DNA of 64,000 bases, taken from contig JAPDOI010000121.1 in NCBI GenBank assembly GCA_029168955.1, positions 1,426,001-1,490,000 on the forward strand. The letters run 5' to 3'. A program made the translations under genes and the position numbers. Shown here piece by piece: positions 11,735 to 22,903 of this stretch (its first letter is position 1; each line of letters opens with the position of its first letter). Source of the DNA: Aplectana chamaeleonis (lineage: Eukaryota > Nematoda > Chromadorea > Rhabditida > Cosmocercidae). The notes under the pieces are model-generated. The model ran no database searches and was not told the DNA's origin. It worked only from the letters and a program-made list of their open reading frames with translations.

Positions 11735-11890
11735 GAGTCATTCGACTACTCGATTATTCGAAAGTTTGAAAACCAAATTAGTCGAAAACTCGATTATTCG
11801 AAATTCCTGAAAATCGAGTTAGTCGAAAACTCGATTATTCGAAATTTTCAGAAATCGACTTAGTCGAAAACTCGATTATTCGAAAAAATT
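11735..11890. repeat. Tandem repeat of about 45 bp, TCGATTATTCGAAA core
   Basis: The string TAGTCGAAAACTCGATTATT followed by CGAAA is repeated three times with short variable spacers, plus partial copies at both ends. Confidence 0.65.
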
Positions 11891-12318
11891 TACGAGTCGC
11901 CGAAGTATAGTACATAGCACCATCTCTGCCAAGAATTTAACGATATTGTATGGTTTCTATCATATCTCTAAATAGCCGCGGCGTAGATGTTATTCCGCCA
12001 TCTTTTCAGCGAAGCTTTTTTCTCTCCATTTCTAGCATACACCATATGTTTTTTTCAAAGACAACCGCTTCCCCGAATTAGGATACTAGCGATAAACTGG
12101 GAGAATTTAAGAACACGTACTCTAATGAGCTAAATACAAGGTAAGCATTATAAGATCTTTCAACAATTAAGCAACATCAAGAAAAAAGCGACATATAGAA
12201 GTGAAACAACTATAACACTGAAGTAGAGATGGCGGATGGGGATTTATGGCGTGGCAGTGGATCAATAAATGAACTCCAATCCACTCATCATTGATTGACC
12301 AGTTTCACCGTGTACAAT
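11891..12318. other. No gene seen
   Basis: AT-rich, non-repetitive by eye, with no reading frame worth reporting. Confidence 0.4.
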
Positions 12319-12679
12319 TTGAGCGGGCGGATCGCTGGCTATCGAAGCCCTGGCGGGCGGATCGCCGGCAAGTTGCGGGCGGATCGCTGCACCTCATAGC
12401 TTAGCGGGCGGATCGCTGGCTATCAAAGCCCTTGCGGGCGGATCGCTGTCAGATTGCGGGCGGATCGCCGCTTTAGAGCTTGCCGGCGATCCGCCCGCTA
12501 GGGTGTTCAAGTTTCCCAGGCGCCGCTATCCGCCCGCCAAAACGCAGCGATCCGCCCGCAAAGGCTTTGATAGCCAGCGATCCGCCCGCCGAGGCCACGA
12601 TGAGCAGCGATCCGCCCGCAACTTGCCGGCGTACCGCCCGGAGAGGCCTTGATTGCTAGCGGTCAGTCCGCACCTGTTG
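12319..12679. repeat. Palindromic satellite, GCGGGCGGATCGCTGGC units
   Basis: The left half carries GCGGGCGGATCGCTGGCTAT-type units in one orientation. From about 12480 the same units run in the other orientation (AGCGATCCGCCCGC), so the whole block is a foldback. Its right end, CCGCACCTGTTGTCTGAG, is the inverse of the left end of the satellite-bearing insert at 8529-8546. The two arrays therefore appear to be carried by the same kind of mobile segment. Confidence 0.7.
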
Positions 12680-13317
12680 TCTGAGTAGAACAGAGCAACA
12701 CAGAGTAGAGAATTGCAAAAGGCGGGTCCACAAAAGATTTTGTTGTCACAACGAACAGTTCCAGTGAGAGTAATAAGGTGGGGTGAGAGTAAGGCCCGGA
12801 TCATACTACCGTCGCGGCGATGTATGAGAAAAGGCAGTATCGATCAATCGCGGCGATATTGCGCTTCTGAGGCAATCGATTGTTTTGACGAGCAAAACAG
12901 CATTTCGTTGAGTGAAATGGGATGATGTAAACATTCGAGATCGGTTGAAATCTACGTTTCCATTCAGATCTACAAAATATTGAGCAAATATGCACATCGC
13001 CGCGATGACATCGGCGCCGCTCTCCATTGGGCAAAGTTGCAATAAAATCGCGGCGATATGCATATTTGCACTGCCTTTGTGCTAATCAATACAATCGATT
13101 TCCTCTAGAGCGCAATATCGCCGCGATTGATCGATACCGCTGTTTTTCATGCATCGCCGCGACGGAAGTATGATCCCTGCCTAAAGGATTTGGTGCCCTT
13201 GTGGTGCGTTTTTCTCGGTTTCTTCGTCCTTTCAGTTCTACCCGGGGGCCAAACAATCGATGTAGCGAATAATCTCAAAAGTGATATTGTGAACGAAAAT
13301 CATCATGAACACTGCCT
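12680..13317. mobile_element. TTAA MITE, left part replaced by satellite, with a nested insertion
   Basis: Sequence from AGAACAGAGCAACACAGAG onward matches the right half of the 13322-13805 MITE. It ends CATGAACACTGCCT before TTAA at 13318-13321. The match is broken by a 389-bp nested element at 12793-13181, exactly where the intact relative reads GAGAGTCAAGGATTT. Confidence 0.7.
12793..13181. mobile_element. Nested MITE with TAA target duplication, Harbinger-like
   Basis: Terminal repeats begin GGCCCGGATCATAC and, inverted at the right end, GGCAGGGATCATAC. The homology then continues through CGCGGCGATG and TCGATCAATCGCGGCGATAT. TAA flanks both ends (12790-12792 and 13182-13184). The uninterrupted relative at 13676-13690 gives the empty site. 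A 3-bp TAA/TTA duplication is typical of PIF/Harbinger elements, but no transposase is present. The word CGCGGCGAT and its inverse recur at least six times inside. Confidence 0.75.
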
Positions 13318-13321
13318 TTAA

Positions 13322-13805
13322 AGGCAGTGTTCATGATGATTTTCGTTCCTGAGTTTTCCACTCAAAATAATGCGTTGGCCACCAAGGATTACCAAAATTA
13401 CGAAGAAACGGCGAGAAACGCACTAAAACGCCTTATTTCAGTTAGATTATTTCCTGGTCTGGACTAGTTGTTCGGTTGTATGATCATGTTATCGGTGGTT
13501 GTCACCGGTGAAAAATGGGGTTAATCGGAAATGGAAGGACATTTTTTGCAAAACAGTATTAGTTAAGGTCCGAAGCAAAGAACTGAGCAACAGTAAGTGG
13601 AGAATTTTAAAGCACGGATCCACAAAAGATTTAATTGCCACCACAAACAGTTCCAGTGAGAGTAAGAAGGCGGGGTGAGAGTCAAGGATTTCGTGCCCTT
13701 CTGATGCGTTTTTCTCGATTTCTTCATCATTTCAGTTCTACCCGGAGGCCAAACAATCGATTTACTCAGTAAACTCAAAATTGAAGATTATCGTGAACAC
13801 TGCCT
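13322..13805. mobile_element. Intact TTAA-flanked MITE, reference copy
   Basis: AGGCAGTGTTCATGATGATT at the left and ATCGTGAACACTGCCT at the right are inverted repeats flanked by TTAA (13318-13321, shared with the neighbouring element, and 13806-13809). The 484-bp element includes AATGCGTTGGCCACCAAG, and the copy at 22034-22517 is close to it in reverse orientation. No coding capacity. Confidence 0.8.
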
Positions 13806-13909
13806 TTAAAGCAGTCCCTAGGCAGGGTGTGTTCATTCCATAATTCTGTTGTGAATAGACCTAAGTCAGGGAGTTCATGTAATGTTTACAGGGCTGCAGA
13901 AAGAAGTTT

Positions 13910-14200
13910 AAAAATGAAAAGGATGAAGGAAGGTTTTCCCTAAGAGAGCGTGCAATATGCCTCGGAGAGCTTTAAAAGGGGTTCGCAGAACGTCGAGAGA
14001 GCTGACAGGGCAGCATGGGCTGTAGAAATAATGCGATAGATGTCTGAAAGAGTAAAGGGGTTTAGGAAAGAAGCTGAAATGAGCCGTAGAAAGCTATTAA
14101 ATCTCAAAAGAAGCTGCGTAAGAAACTGATAGAGTCCATGGAGATAGAATTGGTGTAGAGGAAGGGAGGGGGTGGGCTAGCGGCGATGCCAATCTGTAGC
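13910..14200. repeat. Decayed repeat related to 7.4-7.66 kb
   Basis: Motif order resembles the 7410-7660 block, including GAATTGGTGTAG followed by a G-rich run and GGGCTAGCGGCGA. No terminal repeats were recognised. Confidence 0.35.
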
Positions 14201-14434
14201 TGGTTACATAATGTTGCGTTGTGTTCTAGTAGGTGGAAACTTTAGCGACCAGAAGTATATCGGAAGACTTCTAAAAGGAAAAAATCATAGTCATTTCAAC
14301 GAGTATGGCCCAAAGATTGAGAGTATATGATTTTTTAAAGCTGGGGTACGCCAATTCACCCTTCGGAAAAAAATCATCTCATTGCTAAGCCGGTAAGTCA
14401 ATTTGTTTTTTTTTATTTCTCTGAAAGATTTGGC

Positions 14435-14705
14435 CGAGAAATAGCCCCCCCCCAGGCTTCGCAGCGGCTCCCGGTGGGCTAATTCTCGGCTATTTTGCGG
14501 CTATTTATCGATTATTTCTCGTTTATTAGTGCCCGGCCGAGACCCCGTTGTCCGCGAAATAGCCAACCAGGCTCTGCAGAGGCTCCTGGTGGGCCACATC
14601 CAGGCTATTTCGCGGCCATTGCTCGGCCGAGATATAGCCGAGAAATAGCCCACCAGAAGCCGCTGCGGATCCTGGAGGGGGCTATTTCTCGACTATTTCC
14701 TGGCT
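14435..14705. repeat. Palindromic GCCGAGAAATAGCCC family
   Basis: Several copies of AATAGCCCACCAGG and its inverse surround CAGCGGCTCC, giving a compound hairpin. A shorter perfect version forms the nested hairpin at 61678-61782. Related 'ATTTCGCGGC' motifs continue at 14925-15025. Confidence 0.6.
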
Positions 14706-15649
14706 GCTGGTGCTCTTAACACAGCCACCAATCTAGAAATGATGCTGCAAACTTTTATTGCCGGTGTTACCTTCATTCACAGTTACAGACAACGATACCG
14801 TCAATCATAACGAAAATACGCTCATGTAAGGGGAAGCAGTAATAATGGGTGATCAAGAAACCCGATTTTACCCTTACCTTTCCAGAGTAGGGCGCGGTTC
14901 AGCAGACCACATATTTGGCGGTCATTTCGCGGCCAGCGTTATTTAACGATTATTCTGCGGCTATTTCGCGGCAACCATTATTTGATTTGGCTATTACGCG
15001 GCAAGCAGGCATTTCGCGGCTAATTCTTCAAAACTCACAGAGTTGTTTCTTGTGTAACAATACACATTTCAGAAGAGGAGAGTAGTCGCGAATGAGCCGT
15101 CTACCACTGCGCAGTAATGATGAGTCTACGTCGAAGACGGAGCTCATCTTGTCCGGAATCGTTACAATTTGGTTTATATTCTTGTTGATTTTCATGTAAA
15201 TTCTCATTTTGGGCACGTTTTTAGCCTTCTATATTTAACTTTGTAGGACATGCTTCAAATGCGGCTCAGGATCGCTCGCCTTTCATTTGAAGATTTTCTA
15301 TCCGTAGTGGTGGGTTTTCTCGGAGCGAAATCGTGAACTATAATTCCTGTATGGCGTTGATCCTGTATATGTTAAACCTGTATCATTGCTGCTTGCAGCT
15401 TTTGAGAAGAGCTCATTTTCTTCATGAATGAGATTCATATTGTTCGCGTTTTTTTTTCAGTTTTTGATTTTGGATTTTGCTTTGATTTTGAAGGAAATTG
15501 CGTTGGAAGTAAATTTTTGATGGATTTTGTGTTGATTAACGTTTTGATACTGTGAAGAAATGCGTAAGTCTACTGAGCAGTTTTAGCACAGTACACACGT
15601 AGCGATCGGGCAAGCTAGCGGCAAGGTAAGCGGTATGGTAAGCATTTTG
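14706..15649. other. No gene seen
   Basis: ATTTCGCGGC-type motifs occur at 14925-15025. The remainder is AT-rich sequence without recognisable coding or repeat structure. The LINE 5' region begins at about 15650. Confidence 0.35.
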
Positions 15650-15691
15650 AGACCCGGCTCCCTAAGAACGGCTTTACAGAGCCAACTAAGC

Positions 15692-15895
15692 CCCTGCAAA
15701 ACTCAGCTTTGGTCCCTCCCAATAACAAACTTAGGAGGGACCAACCACGGCCAACCAAGTCCCTGCAAAACTCAACTTTGGTCCCTCCCAATAGCGAACG
15801 TAGAAGGGACCAACCACGGCCAACCATGTCCCTGCAAAACTCAACCCTGTCCCTCCCAATAGCAAACTTAGGAGGGACCGACTCCGCCCACTTTA
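15692..15895 (+). repeat. Three 69-bp tandem repeats in the LINE 5' region
   Basis: Units beginning CCCTGCAAAACTCA and containing TTGGTCCCTCCCAATA and GGAGGGACCAACCACGG repeat at about 69-70 bp. They sit just before the GGGGATCGTCCCC hairpins and the endonuclease frame. Tandem 5' units can serve as LINE promoter monomers, but that is only an inference from position. Confidence 0.65.
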
Positions 15896-15938
15896 GGGGA
15901 TCGTCCCCAGCTGTCGGTGGGGATGGAATGAGTTTGGG

Positions 15939-16982
15939 TTGGGGATCGTCCCAAGAGTTCATCAGAGTACCTGGGTCGGGAAACGCCGAAGTGGTCATGG
16001 AGCGACTCAAGGATTTAGCTGTTTTCTGTTTAATGCTCGAAGCCTTTGTAATAAAATGCATCATCTTCACTTCTTTCTTGCAACTCACGATCCTGACTCC
16101 ATTTTTATAACAGAAACATGGCTCTCTTCGAATCTATCGAATGCTGAAATAATTTCTAAATATCCATATAAAATTTTTCGGTCAGATCGTAGAGGCAGCA
16201 GAGGTGGTGGAATTTGTTGTCTTGCGCGAAATTCTATGAACATTTTATCGATTGCTTCCCCTCCTGGCCTTAGGTCGAATTTGCTCGTTTTGGATGTTTT
16301 TGATTCACAGTTCCTGACGACTTTCTAATTGGTCTTACTTTATCGACCTCCTTGCTCAACTTCAGCAGAGGACGAAACGCTGCTTGATGCTCTCGTTGAT
16401 ATTTGCCTCTCTGGTGAATCCCTCATAATCCTTGGAGATTTAAATTTGGACATTGATTGGACACTAAACATTGGTAGAAACTCTATTTCAAGGAAATTGT
16501 TGGAATTTTTCGAATGCTTCAACTTATCGCAGCACGTTCACTCACCTACTCGTGGCTCTTCTATTCTGGACGTCATATTGAGCTCGGCACCTACTTTGAA
16601 CAGTATTTCTATTTTCCCTCCCTTTGCAACATCTGATCATAATCTGGTTTTTTTCCGTATTCGGGGCGAATTGTCCGTACCTCCATCAATACCACTTCCA
16701 AACTTCAACAAAGCTGATTATCGTTCTTTATCATCTTACCTCTCCTCAATTGATTGGTGGAGAACTTTCCAAGGCTACGCTTCCGTAGATGATGTTTACA
16801 GAAGGTTTTGTCGTGTAATTTACTCAGGTTTGGTTCAATTCGTTCCTTTAGAGACGAGGAAGCAAATGAAAATTCAGTACCCTAAACACATACGCAATCT
16901 AATCTCTCAAAAAAATCGCTTTTTTTACACACTGCCTGAGCCTTTATCTCATTATTCCTATAAAACGTGTGTTCTGAGTTAG
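15939..16982 (+). pseudogene. LINE A endonuclease domain (APE-like), interrupted by a stop
   Basis: The frame contains the ordered APE endonuclease motifs: FLFNARSLCNK (metal-binding Asn), FITETWLS (catalytic Glu), RGGGICCLAR, then after a TAA at about 16326 LLYRPP, IILGDLNLDIDW (Asp-Leu-Asn) and ATSDHNLVFF (terminal Asp-His). It nicks target DNA for target-primed reverse transcription in active LINEs. Here the TAA splits the domain, so this copy cannot make it. The downstream frame overlaps slightly with the RT frame starting at 16967. Confidence 0.8.
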
Positions 16983-18831
16983 ATCGACATTTAAAAAAAT
17001 TCCTAGCCCACCGGGAAAAACGAGCTCAAAGTATTTCGAATCGAAAAGCAATCTTCCAACTTGCGAATTTCAAAATGCAATCTCAGTGTCACAACTTCGT
17101 AATTGAAGACGAAAACGGTAATAGATGGATGGATGATAAGGGTAAAGCGGAAGCGCTTGCCAAGTATTTTGCATCGGTTTTTTCTTCTGACACTGAGAGT
17201 CAATCAAGCACCACTGCTGATGGCTGTCAATGCTTGCATTTTCCAGATGATGTACCGGTTAATCCTCACCATGTGCTCAAAATTCTGAAAGCACTGAAAA
17301 AATCTATTTCAGTTCCTTTTGACGGTATCCCCCAGATAGTTTACAAAAATTGTGCATCTGCACTCTGCAGACCTTTGTTGATGATTTTCAATATTTCCTT
17401 ACTTTTTCAAGAGGTTCCGTCACTATGGAAAGAAGCCATAATTACTGCAATTCCTAAAATTTCCGACTCCAGATTAGTGCCCAATATCCGTCCAATAAGT
17501 ATCACTTCGACTCCTGCTAAAGTTTTGGAAAAGATCGTGCGAGAAAAAATGGTCTCGTGGTTCACCACTAATAATCTTATCCCACCAGAGCAGAATGGGT
17601 TTTTGAGCGGTGCCTCCACAATTACCCAGCTAGCCGACACTGTTCATGATTGAAATCTTGCCTTGAATACTGGCCGCTCCGTAGATGTAATATAATTCGA
17701 TTTGTCTAAAGCTTTCGATAAGGTAAATTATGCGAAACTTTTGCAAAAACTCGGTATACTTGGTATTCAAGAGCCGCTCCTCAACTGGATCCGATCGTAC
17801 CTCAGTGAAAGAGTTATGTGTGTGAAAGTCGGTGATTCTCACTCAGCCCGATACCCCTGCCCCAGCGGAGTGCCGCAGGGTGGAGTTCTTTCACCTCTTC
17901 TGTTTCTTGCCTATACTTTTGATTTGCCGGCGAAACTGAAAACGCATATTAATGTCAAAGTACAAATGTATGCGGATGACATAAAAGTTTATGGCTTCTA
18001 TAACGATGATAATCAGTTAGAAGTTTATAGTGCAATATCGAAGGCTATTTCAAACATTATGCGATGGGCTTCGTGCTGGCAGCTGCCTGTTAATCTGTCT
18101 AAAACCTGCGTTTTCCATATGGGCAAGCATCAGCAATTGGAATATAAGTTTGGCGAGGCTGTTCTGAACAACTCTGAAGAAGTTCGTGATCTTGGGGTGC
18201 TTCTTGATACTAAGCTTGACTTTAAGGCACATGTAAGAAAAATGATTTCCAAGGCGTTTTCGACATTGTTTACTATTTGTAGAAACACATAAAAAGCAAA
18301 GATCCTTCGCTGTTGTTACGTCTCTACAAAGCATATGTTTTGCCGATTCTCGATTATGGTTCTCAATTTTGGAGTCCGAGTACAAAGAAACTCCAGGGAA
18401 AAATTGAAGAGGTGCAGAAAACATTCTTGAAGATCTTGCTGACGAGATGCTTAGGTTATTCCAACACAGCTCAAACTTTTCGCAGTTATCAGCAGCGCCT
18501 CGATCTATTCAAACTACAGAGTCTTCACCATCGCAGAGTTTTTAATGATATTGTCTTCTGTTTCAAGTTGCTTAAGGGTGATTTGAAACTGAAGGCTAGT
18601 AAATACTGGTGCTTCCGACCATCTGGAGGGCGAGTTTCCAGACTGACTTTGCAGTGTCCCAGTGTCACGAGAATAAATAGGACCAAAATAGTCAACTCGC
18701 TATTCTTCAGGGGAGCGAGGTGGCTCGAGAGGCTTCCGAAAGTAGGAATTGAAGCTGGAAATGTATCAGTTTTCAAGAACAGGTTGAAGAAGGTCGATTT
18801 GTTTGCGATTTTGAATATTCCAGATGTGTAG
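16967..18831 (+). pseudogene. LINE A reverse transcriptase, broken by stops and a frame change
   Basis: RT blocks appear in order: SVPFDGIPQIVYKNC, ITAIPKI, RPISITSTPAKVLEKIV, NGFLSGASTITQLAD, FDLSKAFDKV (motif A, catalytic Asp), SGVPQGGVLSPLLFLAY (motif B), MYADDIKVY (motif C), then RDLGVLLDTKLDFKAHV. A second piece from 18313 continues with AYVLPILDYGSQFWSP and a C-terminal region ending at 18831. TGA at about 17651, TAA at about 17692 and a stop/frame change near 18290 inactivate it. Motif spacing fits CR1/jockey-group elements. Confidence 0.85.
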
Positions 18832-19906
18832 GATGGTGTGATTATCGGCAATTCTATACGTGATATGCTGCTTGTAATGCCAGGTGTCTCCGAGCCTAAT
18901 TAGTGATTTGGTGGAAGATCGCCATAATCAAAATCCAAAAGATCTTGCAATCTTGTCTACACTGAAAGTTTTTGTTTTCGTTTGGACGCCTCTTGGCATA
19001 TTACTGGTGTTCCTAGTTCTTTTTCTATACAGGAGGGCATCAGACGCTATTACATGATAGCCAGGTTGTCCCAGCTGCAGCGTTGAGTTCCGTCAATCGC
19101 TCTCATTTCATACCTTACACTATAATTTCTTTCCTCCCATTTTGCCATGTATTTGATGCGCACCGTTTTCAACCGAGTGGTGTACTGGTGACGTTTCACA
19201 GATAACATTCATTGTATGGTGGATATCAATGAGAACTACAGTAAATGCACCACTATATTACTACAAATTTTATTGATGAATTTAGTCCAGATACCTGTTA
19301 GTGGCGGGAGGGTCGATGAATCACCAATGATCCCACATGGTAGGGCAGCATTTGTACTGTTACTAGTCTATGCCGATGAGCCTAACACTTCATACAAGGC
19401 ATACAAGGTGGAGAGTTGTTTTTATTCTCACCCAAATCTCTACTAGCAATGAAGCTTGCTTGTCCTGAGATGTCACCTCTAACTTCTCGGTTGAAACCAT
19501 GCTACAATCAGATCGCGTCTAATTCTCAATAACTAGTGCGTGGATCTCCACCTGATCTGAAGTTTCTGAATTTTTTGCAAAGCGCGACAACCGTGAGATT
19601 AACCTAATTCGTCTCGTGTGCTTCTTTTAATAGTTCTATTCAAAACTTCAGTGATGTATCATGAGGCTTGTTGACGTATTTTTCTGTGCGAAGCGAGTTG
19701 TGTTTCCGTCCGTGGCCTCTTTTCGATTCGTGTTTGATTTGTTTTCAAATTATTTTTTTTTGTTGTTGCTTTTAACGTTTCCATTCTGTTTAACACTTCA
19801 TTTGTCGTTTTTTACTTTTCTTTGACCTAGTTGTACTGTTTCTATTTCAAGATGCTTAATTATGCGCACCTCTGCGTGCATAAATAATTAAATAAATAAA
19901 TAAAAC
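18832..19906 (+). other. LINE A 3' UTR, empty-site copy
   Basis: This 1.07-kb segment is collinear with 21190-23520. At 19085-19105 it reads GAGTTCCGTCAATCGCTC and at 19470-19490 GATGTCACCTCTAACTTC. Those are the points at which the other copy carries TTAA MITEs. It therefore serves as an in-window reference for the pre-insertion sequence. Confidence 0.75.
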
Positions 19907-19984
19907 GTTCGTTTTTGTTGCATCTGTCATCGTCATTATCTTTTGTTCAGATTCCGGTCCTATAGTGAACGCACCTTGAGGCAC

Positions 19985-21180
19985 ACCAACAGCAAAGCTT
20001 TTGATTCGGTGCCACTCAGTCTGCTGTTCAAAAAACTCTTCGCGTATGGCATACATGATCAGTTATTCAAATTAATTCAGGCCTTCTTGAGTAATCGTGA
20101 GCAGCAAGTTGTGGTCAACAACGCCACTTCCACCGTCTATTCTACAACGTCCGGGGTGCCGCAAGGGACATGCTTGGGCCCACTTATGTTTCTGCTCTAC
20201 ATCAATGATTTATCCAACGCTATCCCCGATTCAGTGCACTGCTCCATCTACGCTGATGACACTAAGCTATTCTCCTACAATTCTCCTCAGCCTATACAGT
20301 CCGCCCTTGATGCGCTTTTCGAGTGGTCTTCCGTTTGGGAACTCGATATCTCGCATGAGAAAACTACAGTAATGATGATTGGTTCGAAACATCCCAGTGA
20401 TTGCAGATTTTATTTAGATGACCACGAATTAGGCATCTCTCGCTCGATTTGCGACCTCGGGATACAATACTCTAGCATCCTCGCCTTTGATGAGTATGTG
20501 AGCAGGATAACAACTCTTGCCCAAAAAAGGTCAAATTTCATTTTACGAGCTTTCGCAACCAGAAAAGCTGAAACACTTTTCAAACTTTTTTCAACATACG
20601 TGAGACCGCTTCCAGAGTATTGTACCCCACCGTGGTTCCCTTCTAAGCAGACGTTGATTGATGCGATGGAAGGTGTACAAAGGAGCTTCACTTCACGTAT
20701 TTTTGCCAGAGCTGGTCTCTTTGGGGTATCCTACCAGGAGCGACTGTCCTAATTGGACGCTTCCACCCTGGTCTTTCGCAGAACCGTTTACGATCAAGTT
20801 TTGTTCTTCAAAATTATCCGTAATACAATTGGCATAGACACTGAAATTATGTTCACACTTTCTAACACCAATTCCTTCACTAGGGGGCACCCGCTACGGC
20901 TATTAATGAATTAGGTCCGAACACTATAAGCAATCATTTCTGAATCGGGTCATCAAACTGTTTAATGAGCTCCCGACAGAAGCTGTTACTGCTACGTCAT
21001 TCATCACTTTCAGTCGTGAACTTAATACGTTTCTGTGCTCAAAGGGATTCTATTAGAGGTCGTCTACCTCATATGCGGGTGTCTGTGTGATATGAGCATT
21101 TTCCATAAAAGGCCTAAGGCTGTTTCTGAGGAGAGCGTTCTTTGAAGTTGATATCTGTTTTGCTTGTTTGTTTTATTTGC
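19985..21180 (+). pseudogene. Second CR1/jockey-like LINE (LINE B), 5'-truncated RT
   Basis: The frame from about 19985 to 20752 begins inside RT motif A (SKAFDSVPLSLLFKKLF). It continues through TSGVPQGTCLGPLMFLLYIN (motif B), SIYADDTKLF (motif C), VWELDISHEKT and a thumb region with YVRPLPEYCTPPW. A TAA at about 20750 interrupts the C-terminal part, which is still readable to about 20915. It lies directly after the 3' tail of LINE A and diverges from LINE A in sequence, so it belongs to a different subfamily. Confidence 0.8.
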
Positions 21181-21457
21181 AGTTAGCGTTGGTATGGTGT
21201 GATTATTGGCAATGCTATATGTGCTATGCTGCTTGTAAGGCCACTTGTCTCCGAGCCTGATTATTGATATAGTGGAGGATCGCCATAATCAAAATCCAAA
21301 AGATCTTGCAATCTTGTCTACACTGAATGTTTTTGTTTTCGTGTGGACGCCTCTCGGCATATTACTAGTGTTCCTAGTTCTTTTGCTATAAAGGAGGGCA
21401 TCAGACGCTATTACATGATGGCCAGGTTGTTCCAGCTGCAGCGCTGAGTTCCATTAA

Positions 21458-22029
21458 AGGCAGTGGTCACGATGAAAAACGTTATTGAAAAAACTACAAA
21501 AATCAGCTTAGATCGAAATCAGCTGAAAAACTATGAAGGTAGCGCGGTGAAAAACGGGCTAGAATTAGAGTTTCTAGGGCCCAAAGAAGCCAGTTCGTGC
21601 ACACGTGCACAGCGTCGACCAAAAAGATCGCAGTCTCATGCCGAGCAGTCAAAAATCATCGACATTCAGAGGAAGAAATACATGAAAGTTTACCTAATAA
21701 AAACAGTTTAGCAATGAAAGAAAACACTCCAGTCAATGTTTTTGACTAGATGTGTACATAAATCCGAAGGTTCATTGATTGAAATTCAATTTTAAGCCAG
21801 CTGATGTTCTTTATATTAGAGATCACCGATGCCGATGATGTGGAGTGGGCTCGTTCACCATCAAAAGACAAGGAAGTTCGGGCTTCAAATTTGGCCCAAA
21901 ACAGTGTTTTTTTCGCGATTTTTTCTTATAGGTCCTGAATCAGGAAAAAATCAACTCCTGATACTCGAGACCCAGAAAAGGGTTTTGAGAGAAAAAGAAT
22001 ACAAGCATATTTGAGCGCGACCACTGCCT
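21458..22029. mobile_element. TTAA MITE, AGGCAGTGGTCACGATG family
   Basis: The left end AGGCAGTGGTCACGATG follows TTAA at 21454-21457. The right end GCGACCACTGCCT precedes TTAA at 22030-22033. Other copies: 40308-40832 (internally deleted), 45434-45895 (inverted, truncated) and 54922-55474 (inverted). Conserved interior words include CGATGCCGATGATGTGGAGT. No transposase. Confidence 0.85.
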
Positions 22030-22033
22030 TTAA

Positions 22034-22517
22034 AGGCAGTGTTCACGATAATCTTCAATTTCGATATTATTCGCTACTTTGATTCAGTGGCCCCCGGGTT
22101 GAACTAAAATGACGTAGAAATTGAGGAATACGCACCAGAAGCACAGGAAATTCTTAAGTATCACCCCGCCTCTTAAGTGTCACAGGAAGTGTTTGTTGTG
22201 ACAATGAAATCTATTGTGGACCCGGCCTTTGCGATTCTCTACTCTCTATTGCTCCGAACTTTCCTTAGGGCCCTAACTAATCCTGCTTTGCATAAAATGT
22301 TCTTCTATTTTCGATTGACCCAATTTCCCACCGTTGACAACCACCATGAACGTGTTCATCCAACCGGGCAACTAGTATATGTTATAGAATTATGTCACTG
22401 AAACACGACGTTTTAATGCGTTTCTCGCCGTTTCTTCGTATTTTTGGTAACACTTGGAGGCCAACGCATTGTTTCATGTGAAAAATTCGGGGACGAAAAT
22501 CATCGTGGACACTGCCT
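22034..22517. mobile_element. TTAA MITE, abutting its neighbour
   Basis: It starts AGGCAGTGTTCACGATAATC immediately after the TTAA at 22030-22033 that also closes the previous element. It ends ATCGTGGACACTGCCT before TTAA at 22518-22521. It is an inverted relative of 13322-13805 (AACACTTGGAGGCCAACGCA). The outer sequence resumes TCGCTCTTATTCCACACC, matching 19096-19115. Confidence 0.85.
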
Positions 22518-22903
22518 TTAATCGCTCTTATTCCACACCTTACACTATGATTTTTCCCTCCCATTCGTGCCCTGTATTTGATGCGCACCGTTTTCACCGA
22601 GTGGTGTACTGGTGACATTTCATGGATAACATTCAGTATATGGTTGATATCAATGAGAACTACAGTAAATGCACTACTATATTACTACAAATTTCGTTGA
22701 TGAACCAAGCCCAGATACCTATTAGTGGCGGGAGGGCCGATTAAGCACCAAGGATCCCACATGGTAGGGCAGCATTTGCACTGCTACTATTCTATGCCGA
22801 TGAATACATAATACAAAGGCATACAAGGTGAAGAGTTTTTTTTAACTCTCACCCAAATCTCGACTAACAATGAAGCTTGCTCTTCCTGGGATGTCACCTT
22901 TAA

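Larger units (their letters stand above)
15650..19906 (+). mobile_element. CR1/jockey-like LINE (LINE A), near full length, inactive
   Basis: The element has a 5' region with tandem repeats (15692-15895), an endonuclease-RT coding region (about 15939-18831) and a 3' UTR of about 1.07 kb. It ends in (AATA)n-like sequence (ATTAAATAAATAAATAAAA) at 19885-19906. A second copy of the same 3' UTR lies at 21190-23600, which helps define the family. The reading frame is broken by stops at about 16326, 17651 and 17692 and by a frame change near 18290. The 5' end is approximate and no target duplication was found. Confidence 0.75.

Noticed and set aside
15635..16110. Overlapping frames before the LINE endonuclease as an ORF1 protein
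   Set aside because: They arise from the 69-bp tandem repeats in two frames and contain no zinc knuckle, coiled coil or esterase motif of known LINE ORF1 proteins.
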